From: Basidiobolus heterosporus B8920
Lineage: Eukaryota; Basidiobolomycota; Basidiobolomycetes; Basidiobolales; Basidiobolaceae
NCBI GenBank assembly: GCA_000697455.1
Contig: JNET01035104.1
Location: 1 to 19,829 of the forward strand
DNA length: 19,829 nt
Direction of reading: 5' to 3'
Shown here: piece by piece, positions 10,307 to 19,829 of the stretch
How positions within the stretch are numbered: position 1 is the first letter of the stretch
Layout: each line of letters begins with the position of its first letter
The notes under the pieces: generated by a model
The model's input: only the letters and a program-made list of their open reading frames with translations
The model's database searches: none
Told to the model about the DNA's origin: nothing
Position numbers and translations under genes: made by a program

Positions 10307-13300
10307 ATGTTAATTTTGAAACCAGAATGGATTTCACACGAAGGTACAACTGATTTCTTTCTTTTTCTCGAAATCCGTAGTTTCTTCCATTTTTTCGGTT
10401 TCATAAACTGACATGTGTTTGTTTCGTTCAAGATGAAAAGAAGAAAAAAACGAGCATATTTTCGCTGGACCTTCATCCTGATGGCACGCGTTTAGCAACA
10501 GGTGGCCTAGGTTTGGAATATTTCTTCTCAGATTGAATGAAAGAGATATGTCAGTGACAGGAAATTCTCAATTATCCGTTGTTAGATACCAAGATTAAAA
10601 TATGGAACATGGAGCCTATTCTCAATATCGCAGAGGAAGAAAACCCTGACGTACCCAAATTGCTATCTACTATGGGCTTACACAACGGTATTCGCGTATG
10701 TTTCCTTACTCACTGACTCAATATTGTAAAGACTCACACAGTATCTTCTATCTTTAGGTACGGTTCTATGTCTTAGTTGGTCTAATGGTACAGGCCGTTA
10801 TTTAGCCTCTGGTTCTGACGACAATATTATTCTTATTTGGGAGCTGGATAGGTAAAGTTTATTGTACCACAGTGAGAGTCCATTTGTTAAGTCATCTTCA
10901 TGTTCTATATCAAGATCTTCAGACGGCTACGGAAGCGTTCCTTTTGGCAGTTTTGATGGCGTCGGGAATACGGAGCATTGGAAGGCTGCAAGAAGATTGG
11001 CAGGCCACGAGTCAGGTCAGTACTTATCTTCATATTCATTCCAATCCACTTTGGCCATTAATTCTTGAATAACTATTGATTACAGATGTGACGGATCTTT
11101 CGTGGTCTCCTGACAACCGCCATCTTGCTTCTTGTGGTTTAGACAGTCATGTGATCATCTGGGACACTACAACTTTCGGTAAAGTCAGGGAATCTTAGTG
11201 GACAATATAACATTCAATAACACCTTTTCAGAAAGAGTCAAGAAGATAGACCAACATCACGGCTTTGTCAAGGGAGTTACATGGGATCCTGTTGGCAAGT
11301 ATCTAGCAACTCAGGTACAGTTCTCATTGCTTAAGAGTATTTTTGTCAGTATACTTAAGGACTTGTTGCTTTAGTCGGACGATAAAACAGTGAAAATATG
11401 GCGCACAACAGATTGGACCTTGGAAAAAAGTATCTCGGATCCATTTACACAATCGGCTGGAACCACATTCTTTCGTCGATTAAGGTTGGCGGTGTTTGCT
11501 CTTTTCGTTATTAGTCGTATAGCTAACTTGATCAAACTTTAGTTGGTCACCCGAAGGTTCTCACATTGCTGCGGCAAATGCCATCAACGGATCAGTACCG
11601 GTGGCAGCCATTATTTCCAGAGACAGTTGGAAATCGGATGTTTCTTTAGTGGGGCATGATGCAGCCGTAGAAGTAGTGGTACGCTGATATTCTAATCAAT
11701 TCAATGGTTGCTTGGCCGAAGCTAACTCCTTTACAAAACTTGGCCATCCATTTAGAAATTCAATCCTATCATGTTCCATTGCAAAGATGTGAATGCCGCC
11801 ACGAGTTCAAATAAAAAGGTTGATTTTCAGGATCTTACATCCGTCTGCGCTGTTGGCAGCCAGGATCGAGGAATATCGGTGTGGATCAATAGAAATGCAC
11901 GGCCTTTAGCTGTTGCCCAATCAGTATTCCAGCATAGCGTTTTAGATCTTAGTTGGTAAGAGATATTGGCCTTTGAGATCTTCCCACTCCCGGCATCAAC
12001 TTCTCTTTGTTTCTAGGAGTAGCAACGGTCTTATTTTATGTGGATGCTCCTACGATGGTAGTGTGTCGGTTCTTCAGTTTAAGCAAGAGGAGTTTGGTGT
12101 ACCTTTAAGCAGTGAAGAAAAGGTAATCACTTCTGTCGTTAACAAATCTGCAATCTACTTGAAATTAATGTAACTCACAGGAAGCACTGCTGGCCAAATA
12201 CGGGTACAAGAAAAAGGCCGTCATTATTGCTGAGACCCCCGATCAACTTTCATTAGAGGAAGAAAATGCTATCATTAACAAGAACCAAGCATCTAAGCGT
12301 ATTGCTGATCTGATGGGAGGTGATTCTCTGAAGCCAACATCAACTACTACTCAAAATGGATCCAGCAAAACCCCAAAGACTCCCACATTTCCCAGAAATA
12401 TTAGTATGACTCCAAGGTTAAAATCTAATAATGACATACTTCGCCCATCCGCTGGCCTGACTTCTGGCTCCGGTGGTGCGCCTTCTACACCAGTCCAACA
12501 GAAAGTGACTGTTACGAAAGATGGAAGAAAGAGGATACAGCCGCAATTTCTTCGAGGGTATTGATTGAAGCTTGGTGCACATATTAACCTCAAACTAACA
12601 CGCATTTAGTCTGTCAGGCCCTTCTGATGCTTCGCCCAACTTGTCGCAAACGTCGCCAGTTTTGGTTAGTAGAATTCGCCGTAGCTATACCCTAGAGATA
12701 ATTTCTAATTCCAATCGCAGCCACTGTCAGCCCGTCCTGATTTTGGCTTTACTCGGCTAAGTACAGCTGTCGGTTCAGAAATTGAGGCAGACTCCGTGAC
12801 CAGCTGCCTCCCACAGGCAGATATCCCTACGATGGTTATTGGAAACAAGCGAAAAGAGCACAATGAGGGCGGGCCTCACTCCAAGAAATCCAGCTTCAAG
12901 GTAGGCTGCTAGATGCCACAGTTCTTTTCAATTCAACAATCATTTATTAAAACCTAATCACTCACTCAGGGCGATTCGAATCCAAACGATTTGAATGGGT
13001 TGCAAATGTCCTCGAATATTACGACGTGTGTATTGAAACTAGCCACTCCGAAAATCAAGGCTCACCTAGTACGTACCAAGGTTGGAGAAGTTAGGCGCAC
13101 CTTGGAGTGTCACAACGATCTAGAAATGAAAGGTAAAGGGTTCACAGTTATGTTTCTATCGTTAGTGTGCTAACTTTCTTCAACAGAGCCCTCAAAAATT
13201 ATCTGCACAAAGAAAGGGACTATAGCCTGGATCGATTATCTTCCAAATCCTGTTGGGCTTCTTGTAGGAAACTCCTTCTTCACCGCTGCTGCTTGTGAAG

Positions 13301-14461
13301 ACGGATGTTTATATGTCTACTCTTCGAGTGGAAGACGGTAAGCTTTGCCTGCTCAGTTTCTTGTTTCTGGTATTTGCTGATCACTTTATTCCCTGGTTGC
13401 AGTATTTTCCCTTGTATAATGCTAGATTCACCTTCCTCTTTTTTGGATTGTCATGGACCTTATTTGATGTGTATCACTGAGACTGGAATGCTGAGTGTCT
13501 GGTATGATTGGCTCTATAGAGATTATACAGTATGGGCATTCACTAATGATTTCCTTCAGGAACATTTTTGAACAACGAGCTATTATTACCTCCGTCTCAG
13601 TCGCACCTCTACTTCTAAATCCAAGCCCCTCGTACGCTTCGGCCGAAAAAATAACGACAATTACTACTGCTACTGTACGCCCCCAAGGCATCCCTATCAT
13701 TACTACAAGCGACGGGCATGGATATACCTACCATTGCGGTATGGAGATGTGGGTTCGGATAGCGGATAAATGGTTCCTTGGATCAGAATTTTGTGGATCA
13801 GGAGCTATCGTTACCGAAGAGAACAAGGGTGTATTATCAACACTTCAACGAGCTTCCATAAAGAACGCAGATCTTGACGAAGGGAAAGAAATGATCAACA
13901 CTTTAATGAGTAAAAACTACGACGTTCAAAAAGCAATTACCATGGCACACTTGGAAGTAATATGAATCATATATCTAATCGATAATCCTTTGAAATTAAC
14001 ATATCTTCAAATCCCATTAGACATTTTTGGAATCTTCAAAGCTTTTAAAATCTGCTCAGGAATACCGTTACTGGCTTGTTTGCTATGCCAGACGTCTAGC
14101 TGATGAAACTGAGGAGGCCAAGATAGAGGAGTTATGTAAAGACCTGCTAGGACCCGACTCCAGGTAGCCTTGCTATACTTTTTCATAGATTTTAACTCGA
14201 TAACTGATAGTTGACACTCATTCCAGTACTAAACCATCCGAAAAGAATCCCTGGCAGTCGAACATACTGGTATAGATCAGGTCTATTTATATCTTATTTT
14301 ATCAATTCTAACAATTCTGTAATTGTGATCAGGGGATTCCCAAGCATGAATTGCTCCAAGATATCCTTCCAGTGTTATCTAGCAACCGTGCTCTTTCTAA
14401 GATTACCACTGAATACAAAAAGGTCTTGGCCAATTTAGAGCAAACCAGCGTAAGCGAGTAG
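10307..14461 (+). CDS. HIRA: HIRA/Hir1 histone H3-H4 chaperone, complete, 21 exons
   Basis: Exons: 10307-10343, 10433-10510, 10586-10687, 10758-10851, 10915-11015, 11086-11178, 11232-11314, 11375-11484, 11543-11678, 11756-11955, 12017-12122, 12181-12557, 12610-12664, 12721-12900, 12970-13132, 13187-13337, 13403-13501, 13560-13956, 14021-14163, 14227-14269 and 14333-14461. They sum to 2877 bases, 958 residues, with all joins in phase. The N-terminus is MLILKPEWISHE, followed by IFSLDLHPDGTRLATGGLD. Seven WD40 repeats cover about residues 15-370 (GSDDNIILIWELD, CGLDSHVIIWD, QSDDKTVKIWR, GSQDRGISVW). An Asf1-binding B domain follows, KDGRKRIQPQFL at 493-504, then a disordered Ser/Thr/Pro linker and the C-terminal HIRA domain (DCHGPYLMCITETGMLSVW; LLKSAQEYRYWLVCYARRL; LCKDLLGP). 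HIRA deposits H3-H4 independently of replication with the other HIR subunits and Asf1 in the nucleus. It is close to the human protein in length and layout, and all key blocks are present. The first acceptor (CAAG at 10432) is the least certain junction. Confidence 0.95.
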
Positions 14462-14617
14462 ATTAGCAGTAACTCTTTGCTACCGTAGGAGTAGATATTC
14501 TTGATATAAATGGCCATCACTATCTTCCGCCCTATCTGGGTGCATGCTTGTTCTGTTCATCACATTGTACACAAAAACCTGGACCTTTGCTGACTACTTG
14601 TTGATTCAGTGATAAAA

Positions 14618-14623
14618 AATAAA
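14618..14623 (+). terminator. Candidate poly(A) signal of HIRA
   Basis: Exact AATAAA, 157 bases after the HIRA stop codon, with the only good match in the local 3' flank. Confidence 0.4.
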
Positions 14624-14725
14624 CTTGCCATGTTTCTTGAAGTATTAAAATCATGGCAACTATCGATCTATATACGATGATCTCTGCAAACTCAAATCAA
14701 TCATCTCATATTGCCTTTGTTTATT

Positions 14726-14756
14726 GCTGGGTTACGCTGGGTTACGCTGGGTCTAC
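14726..14756 (+). repeat. Short tandem repeat, unit GCTGGGTTAC
   Basis: Two exact ten-base copies (14726-14745) and a third with an inserted C and a T change (GCTGGGTCTAC, 14746-14756). It lies alone in intergenic DNA and has no recognised function. Confidence 0.6.
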
Positions 14757-15837
14757 GTCAACTGATAAATAATCTCTTTGTCTGATCATTTAATCACCGT
14801 GAAGCAAAAACGATTGGAGGTCGTCTTAAATGAGTAAATACTCAAGACCGGTAACTAGTATATAACATCCACACGAAACAAGATTTACTATTCACTCATG
14901 GCCTTCTTTGAAATAAGCACCTAGCACAGACCAGACCACATTTCCTCAGTTCCTAATAATGTACCTGACTTGGTTCTGGTACAAACGAGACACGATACGA
15001 GATAGGTTTCATGAAATTGTTACTGGTAGACGCAGGTAAAGAGAGCCTGTTTCATTTTTTCTATATCATCTCCACAGCCTAGCACACATTCAGCTGTGTA
15101 TTAAAGTAAGACCCTGCCAATTAGATCACGTATAGAGAATGAGGGTGTAAGGTTAACGAGGCTGTCGCCAACTGTCTTCCACAATACTTGAATGCATTGA
15201 ATGACCCAGTTTTGGGTTAAACTCTTCGTTATGGACTTACCTGGATTAGGAAGAAGTTCATTCTAACCGAATCATCGATGCGGTAAGGAAATATACAGTT
15301 CAACTGGGCAAATTCCATTTGTTTTGTTACGTGCATATACGCAGGGTTTCATGCATTCCTTTATTAAGATGGGTTACTCCCATATCCGATCGTGTACCAG
15401 GTATTTTAACATATTCAGGTCTCTTCTGTTAATTGTCCCAACCCTTTTCTCCTTTTCTTCTCCATCATAGTCATTCTTGGTGTACTTCCCTATCTCTTTT
15501 CTCTATAGGACCGTTCTATCTGTCACGTAGAAGATTTTCTGTTGTTACCTTGTATCAATAATTTGTTAGTTTTAGAGGTCATTTTCGCCACTTAAGACTG
15601 CCAACTACAGATTTGCTACCCTTTTTGATTCCAATACTCTTGTTTTCGCATAAGCGTATCAAGTGAGTATCTATAGAGATTATTCTGGTCGCTCGCTGGC
15701 AAGTAGCAGCAAGCCAGATATTATCTGATTCCCACATTTATTGTCACAAGCGTAGTTTGTATTCGGTTGAGACGATATTGCCAGATCTTTGATCAACATC
15801 ATAGGATATCAATAGTGACCAACCTTTCACTTTCACG

Positions 15838-16833
15838 ATGAAGCTACATATGCAATTTTTACCAGCAACAGCCCTTGCACTACTTGCTACCAATATCTCT
15901 TTAGTTTTGGCGGTAAATCCTACGGTTCCATTCTCCGAATGCGCATCGAGCTATCTTTACAAGGGAATTCAGTATCAGGGATGTACAGAGGCTGATAATC
16001 TGGGGAAACCCTGGTGTTTTTTACGCCGGACCACTGTACAAGACAACTGGGGGTATTGTCAAACTGATACAATTCCTCTTCGAGTTGGTAATTTCAATGG
16101 ACAAGAAGTGGATTGTGATATCACATCTGATGCTGGGAATGGCACCATGGTTCATGGTTGTTTCTCTACATCAGCTGGATCTGATAAGACTTTCATTTGC
16201 CATTCATCCAAAGCCAATTCTTTTGTGACGTGTAATGCCATAAAACAAGGTAAGATTCCATATACATTTCAGGAATTACCCAGAAATCTTATATGAATGT
16301 TCTTTTGGTGAATTGTTGTAGATCAAACACCATCAAAAAAACCGCTTTCGGCAAACCCTTCAGAAAGCTCATCAGCCCCCAATGGATCATCGAAAGATCA
16401 AACCAACACCGCCAACGAACGCAGTTCAGCTAGTGGTGTTTCTACCGGAACGATTGGAGGAATAGTAGCAATAGTAGTGGTGGGGGTTGCTGGTCTTGCA
16501 ATGTTAATGTATCGTCGAAAGCAGTTGAAAAAGAGATCAATATCGCAACTTTCTCGTAGACATAGCATGGGATTTGAAGCCAACATTTTTGAAGACGCCA
16601 AGATGCCACCACCTCATTTGCACAAATCGTACACCGTAATCAGCACCTATACGCCAACGTTAGGTGACGAATTGGAGATCTACCCAGGGGATCAAGTCAC
16701 TGTGATAGTTGAATACGACGATGGCTGGGTACAAGGAATCAATGAAACTCGAGGACGTGTGAAGGGGGTTTTCCCCAAGCATTGTGTGGAGGCAGTCACT
16801 AAGCCTACCTCACCAAATCAAGCTGAACCTTAA
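15838..16833 (+). CDS. Single-pass membrane protein: signal peptide, FN2-like domain, TM helix, cytosolic SH3
   Basis: Two exons, 15838-16249 and 16322-16833, give 307 residues. Residues 1-25 form a signal peptide ending LVLA. Residues 35-74 match the fibronectin type II module: cysteines 35, 49, 60 and 74, YxGxxYxxCT, PWC and WGYC. Four more cysteines (93, 108, 121, 132) suggest a second disulfide-bonded unit. A Ser/Asn-rich stalk (about 138-178) leads to a glycine-rich membrane helix at about 181-201, flanked inside by YRRKQLKKR. The cytosolic tail ends in an SH3 domain at about 241-296 (GDELEIYPGD, DDGWVQG, VFPKHCVEAV). NGT at 101 and NGS at 158 are possible N-glycosylation sites. The topology suggests a cell-surface sensor or cell-wall-contact protein that recruits proline-rich partners inside. 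TM-plus-SH3 proteins of the Fus1/Sho1 kind are known in fungi. The FN2-like head is the unusual part. No homologue name is assigned. Confidence 0.88.
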
Positions 16834-17292
16834 AAAGAAAACCCAAATCACTACTATATACATGTCCAAATATCATATTATACTTTTGTTCGATCGATTT
16901 TCACCTCTGAGAACTACACTTGTTTTTCTCTCTTATGCCGCTTTTTTATTCGCTTCTACCGCAACATTATGCCTCTCGTTTATTCATAGATGGGTCCAAC
17001 AAAATTCCTTTTAAGATCATGTCTTAAATGTCCACTATTTAGTGACAGGTTAACAAAATGTACATCAAAGATATGCAGATTCCTTTGGATAACTTAACGG
17101 ATTGATTTAATAAAAGAACTAGTGAATAGTAGATGTATGATCCGACAATTCATACGAAAACGTTTCTGCGTTCGAAAAGCATCACAAGTAATCGAATGAT
17201 TCCGGAAAGGTATACAACGATTTGATCCATTGATCGAAGCTAGATAAATCCAAGTCCATCAGCATCTATTCAAGAACTCATTATAGGTTCAT
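16834..17292. other. Convergent 3' spacer between FN2-TM-SH3 gene and PUS1
   Basis: 459 bases shared by two converging 3' ends. AATAAA at 17109-17114 may serve the plus-strand gene. TTTATT at 16945-16950 and 16979-16984 may serve PUS1 on the minus strand, so the transcripts could overlap. One 50-codon plus-strand frame (16862-17014) is discussed under findings but not called a gene. Confidence 0.4.
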
Positions 17293-18855
17293 TTACCAGT
17301 CACTCTGTATGGCCACAGTGGTCACATTGTTATCTATGTAGTCTGCTTTAAATTGATCAATCCGGTCCTTTCAGTGGGTATCAGGAGGGGTTCTTGAACT
17401 TAGATGTATAGATGAAGATTTACCTTGTACAAATCGAAATCTATGGGCTTCTTGCCTTGGGCTAAGGCTAATTTGTTGTAAGCCGAAAACACTGGCTGAT
17501 ATCGATATCAGTTAACTTGGAATAATAGCTAAAGTGAGAACAAAGGCTACACTAACTCTCTCCAAGACCAATCCAATACTAGGGGCTTTGGGAATATTAA
17601 GCTTGGGTTCTAGAAAGGAATCGTCAATCAAAGATGGCGGAGAATTAGCTCTAGTCATTAAGATCATGAGGCCTATAGGGTAGATGAGTACGTGAGCGCA
17701 CAGCAAAAATAAAGGAACTCTTACCTAGCATTTTTCGAATCTGATGTAACATGAATGCCTGTCCTTGAATCTGAAAGTTGACCCACTCGAGGCCGGCTAT
17801 AATCTGTGGTTCTGAACACTGGCTTGGTGGTGAGGCGATGGACCTGAATTGAAATGTGGAGATTGACGAAATTACCTCGAACTTTGTGATGTATCGCTTG
17901 ACACTGGAATCGCTGAATGATTTGCCAATGGTAAAGTTGTGAAAATTATGTGTGCCTAGAAATCTCTTGCTTAATATCCTAAGAAATCCCATTTTCTCGG
18001 GAGAGATCCTGAACTGCCGCTGGAATTCACGTTCCGCTTCGGTTGTCCTAGGTATTTCACGCTTTCCCTGCTCGGGTAAGGGATTTGGTGCACGAATCAA
18101 TGGCGTAGGGGCTAAAATATGCGTAGGGAGGAGGTAGCTATAAATCCGAGAATCACAGAAATTCTTTGGATTGAAAGACTTGGATACTCGAATATAATCT
18201 AACCATTAAAACCACATTAATCTCGGGAAAATTCATGGAACCCAAAGTGCTATCATACCCCAAACTCTTATATGCTCCGGTAATTGTTGGTTGATTCGGG
18301 CGATGATTGTGTCGCTAAGGATCATTTTCAAGGAAACTACTTGACCAGCAGCATGAACTCCTTTATCAGTTCTTGCAGCGCGCATTAGACTCACCTTGAA
18401 ATATAAAAGAAAGTTAAAGAGGCTCGAAACCAGCCCAACCGCCTTCCCTTTTCCTCAGTAAGAAACCAAAGTAAATACTTTATTTTGATCTGAAGAGTTC
18501 TCTTTCGATACTGCCCCTGCCGCTACAAGCGCCTTGAAAAGTTCACCCTCGATGGTCTTCGCGTTGGGGTTACTGTCGAGTCAAAGTTAAAGAGAGGTGA
18601 ACACTGGGTGAGAAAAGGCTGGAAGGGTAGGTCTAGTTACTTTTGCATTCCTTGGTAGCCAGCTCCGCAGAAGCTGAGTAGTAAAGCTACTTTTCTTTTG
18701 GGTAACCTGTGGGGAACATTCAACTCAATGGGATCAATTGTATAGGCTCGTTTCGAACGGTCATTACTCAGCACTGATATACCAAAAGTGTTGGTTCGCT
18801 GAAGCCACGTTGGCCTAGCACCTACCCTAAAGGTGGAACGAGTGATATAGAGCAT
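17293..18855 (-). CDS. PUS1: Pus1/TruA-family tRNA pseudouridine synthase
   Basis: Seven exons on the minus strand: 18855-18641, 18572-18479, 18394-18259, 18198-17725, 17672-17557, 17495-17424 and 17367-17293. They give 393 residues with all joins in phase. Signatures run in order: [35 protein letters not shown]; the catalytic block [18 protein letters not shown] with the nucleophilic aspartate at 113; [65 protein letters not shown]; then IGLVLERPVFSAYN. This matches eukaryotic Pus1/Pus2, which convert uridine to pseudouridine in tRNAs and some snRNA and mRNA sites. The first 50 residues are rich in Arg, Ser and Thr with few acidic residues, compatible with a mitochondrial targeting leader, as known for some Pus1 isoforms. 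A GTG codon just upstream is not used; ATG 18855 is the start. A short N-terminus compared with yeast Pus1 is normal for many relatives. Confidence 0.93.
17496..17511. repeat. Perfect 16-base palindrome at a 3' splice site
   Basis: CTGATATCGATATCAG reads the same on both strands. It forms the last 16 bases of PUS1 intron 5 (17496-17556, read on the minus strand), so the acceptor AG is its final dinucleotide. Confidence 0.85.
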
Positions 18856-19031
18856 CACAAAAAATTTTCGACAAGCATGTTCTATGTAAAATCAACCAAG
18901 CGCATTTATATTCGACCATAGACATAATCTATTGAAATTATCATCGTAACCATCAGATAAATACAATGGAATGTAGAGAATAAATGGAATCACTAGTCTA
19001 TAAATTAAACATTTAAAACAAGATGAGTGGT
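18856..19031. promoter_or_regulatory. Short A/T-rich spacer upstream of PUS1
   Basis: 176 bases between the stop of the HEXXH-protein gene and the PUS1 start, both on the minus strand. It must hold the first gene's 3' end and the PUS1 promoter. It is A/T-rich, and no further motif can be assigned. Confidence 0.35.
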
Positions 19032-19829
19032 TCATATTGACAAATAGGTAGACATCAAAATTAGACCACCAAGGGAGCAGTGGATCCACGAAACACTCTC
19101 CTTCCCACCTGCGCTTGGTAATGCGACTTTGGTGAAAAACTCTGACATCGGCTTTGGGTTGGGGTTAAGGGTGTATCCTAAGGTCTCTAGGATGCTGGCC
19201 AACTGCGGCCCTACTGGACCGGCAAGATAGTTCCCACCACGAGCAACGTCCTCTTCTAACGATACTCCTCGGTCCTCCATAAAGCGCATCAAAAAGTCTG
19301 AAGAACCGGTAAATGTTCGAAAGTCAAAATGGGAGATTGAGCTCCCGGGGATGTATGGGTTGAGGCTAGTCTCTAGGATTATTGGCTGATCCATGGTTGT
19401 GTTTCGAGGTATGAAAGCAAGGGTTTTTGGCGTGGTGGCCAAGTTTAAAATCCTGGAGGCAAGCTTATATTGCGGCGAGTAATAAAAGGTTCGGTTGAAC
19501 TCCGCTTCATTGTTGAAGATCGTACCAGGCCCACTGGCAAACTGATCCAGAAGATCCACCGTCTCTGTCAGGGGCTTCATCGATGCGTACTCTACTAGAT
19601 ATTTATCAAACACATTTTCTATGAAGCCTCCAAAAACGTAAAGCTCCGAGGCGTTGGAAATCAGAATATTCGGAGTTAGTGCTTGCGCTACCTCGTGGAT
19701 GTAGTCCATCCAGGAAGAAGAGACCCCCAACCCATGGATTAACTCGTGAATGATCACAAACAAAAAATCGCTTTGGCTCCGTCCGATCACACCTTCATCC
19801 TATTTCAGCCAATTGATAAATAGCCATCT
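19032..19829 (-). CDS. HEXXH zinc metallopeptidase-like protein, 3' part
   Basis: The gene runs in from the right edge. The last exon visible is 19799-19032 on the minus strand. The preceding TAG is in frame, so it is read as an intron acceptor and bases 19800-19829 as the intron's end. The exon opens with DEGVIGRSQSDFLFVIIHE, followed at once by LIHGLGVSSSWMDY. HELIHGLG is a zinc-binding HEXXHxxG motif with the glutamate present. About 200 further residues contain LYVFGGFIENVFDKYL, LNLATTPKTLAFIP, SISHFDFRTFTGSSDFLMR and LASILETLGYTLNPNP. The C-terminus (about SWIHCSLGGLILMSTYLSI) is hydrophobic after a small-residue stretch (PSAGG), which could be a weak GPI-anchor signal. I do not recognise a named peptidase family: the third zinc ligand expected in metzincins (H or D soon after HGLG) is not obvious, though D in SSSWMD and H in SISHFDF are candidates. 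The N-terminus, and any signal peptide, lie outside the window. Confidence 0.7.

Larger units (their letters stand above)
14462..15837. other. 1.38 kb intergenic region upstream of the FN2-TM-SH3 gene
   Basis: The largest gap in the window. HIRA's likely poly(A) signal AATAAA is at 14618-14623. A short tandem repeat sits at 14726-14756. A C/T-rich stretch at about 15430-15530 resembles fungal core-promoter or leader DNA. A good donor GTGAGT at 15663 with a possible acceptor ATAG ending at 15804 could mark a 5' leader intron of about 142 bases. I searched both strands for tRNA A/B boxes and for longer open frames and saw none. The length suggests a large promoter for the membrane-protein gene, or an unseen non-coding transcript. 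Confidence 0.4.

Noticed and set aside
10264-10476. Minus-strand frame rich in Lys/Arg
   Set aside because: It covers HIRA exon 1 and the start of exon 2 in antisense; the Lys-rich look comes from the T-rich intron.
12351-12605. Minus-strand frame over HIRA exon 12
   Set aside because: It is antisense to the Asf1-binding B-domain exon, which is clearly coding on the plus strand.
14211-14520. Frames at 14211-14438 (+) and 14329-14520 (-)
   Set aside because: The true coding reading here is the last two HIRA exons in another frame; these run through the intron.
14462-15837. tRNA or other RNA gene in the long spacer
   Set aside because: No GGTTCRANNCC-type B box with a paired A box was found on either strand, there or in the other spacers.
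17952-18137. Plus-strand frame over PUS1 exon 4
   Set aside because: Antisense to conserved Pus1 sequence.
1-19829. Transposons, virus relics, CRISPR arrays or operon-type bacterial features
   Set aside because: No transposase, reverse transcriptase, integrase, capsid or terminal-repeat signature is present, and the intron-rich genes exclude a bacterial origin.

Overview
This window is eukaryotic nuclear DNA, most likely from an early-diverging (zygomycete-type) fungus. It is gene-dense and visibly AT-leaning. I placed about 44 very short spliceosomal introns, nearly all 52-89 bases long and all GT-AG. Candidate AATAAA poly(A) signals follow many genes. The protein set is fungal in flavour: HIRA/Hir1, an Mdm1-type sorting nexin, a Hlj1/DNAJB12-type J protein and Pus1. 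METTL25B, a fibronectin-II/SH3 membrane protein and very high intron density argue against a budding yeast and fit a basal fungal lineage. The species cannot be named from sequence alone.

Layout: 1-504 (+) is the 3' end of a class-IV aminotransferase/aminodeoxychorismate-lyase-like gene. It converges on 4595-629 (-), a complete seven-exon Mdm1/SNX13-type gene (PXA-RGS-PX-Nexin_C). A 415-base AT-rich spacer separates that gene from the divergent 5011-6070 (+), an ornithine cyclodeaminase/mu-crystallin-family gene. Four more + strand genes follow: 6420-7797, an ER-membrane J protein; 8178-9834, METTL25B/RRNAD1-like; 10307-14461, a 21-exon HIRA histone chaperone; and, after a 1.38 kb spacer, 15838-16833, a secreted-FN2/TM/SH3 protein. 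On the - strand lie 18855-17293, a Pus1-type pseudouridine synthase, and from beyond the right edge to 19032 the 3' part of a HEXXH metallopeptidase-like gene.

Exon structures were assembled by hand from conserved protein motifs plus GT/AG sites. For every complete gene the exon lengths sum to a multiple of three with no internal stop. The proteins are about 1195, 332, 389, 460, 958, 307 and 393 residues long.

The neighbours do not form an obvious pathway. They serve membrane contact and lipid traffic, ER protein quality control, RNA modification, nucleosome assembly, small-molecule metabolism and cell-surface signalling. I see no gene cluster, transposon, virus relic, tRNA or rRNA gene. The least ordinary items are the FN2-TM-SH3 protein, the HEXXH protein, a stop-free 57-base intron in the Mdm1-type gene, a reading-frame doubt at the J-protein C terminus, and a perfect 16-base palindrome forming the 3' splice site of a PUS1 intron.
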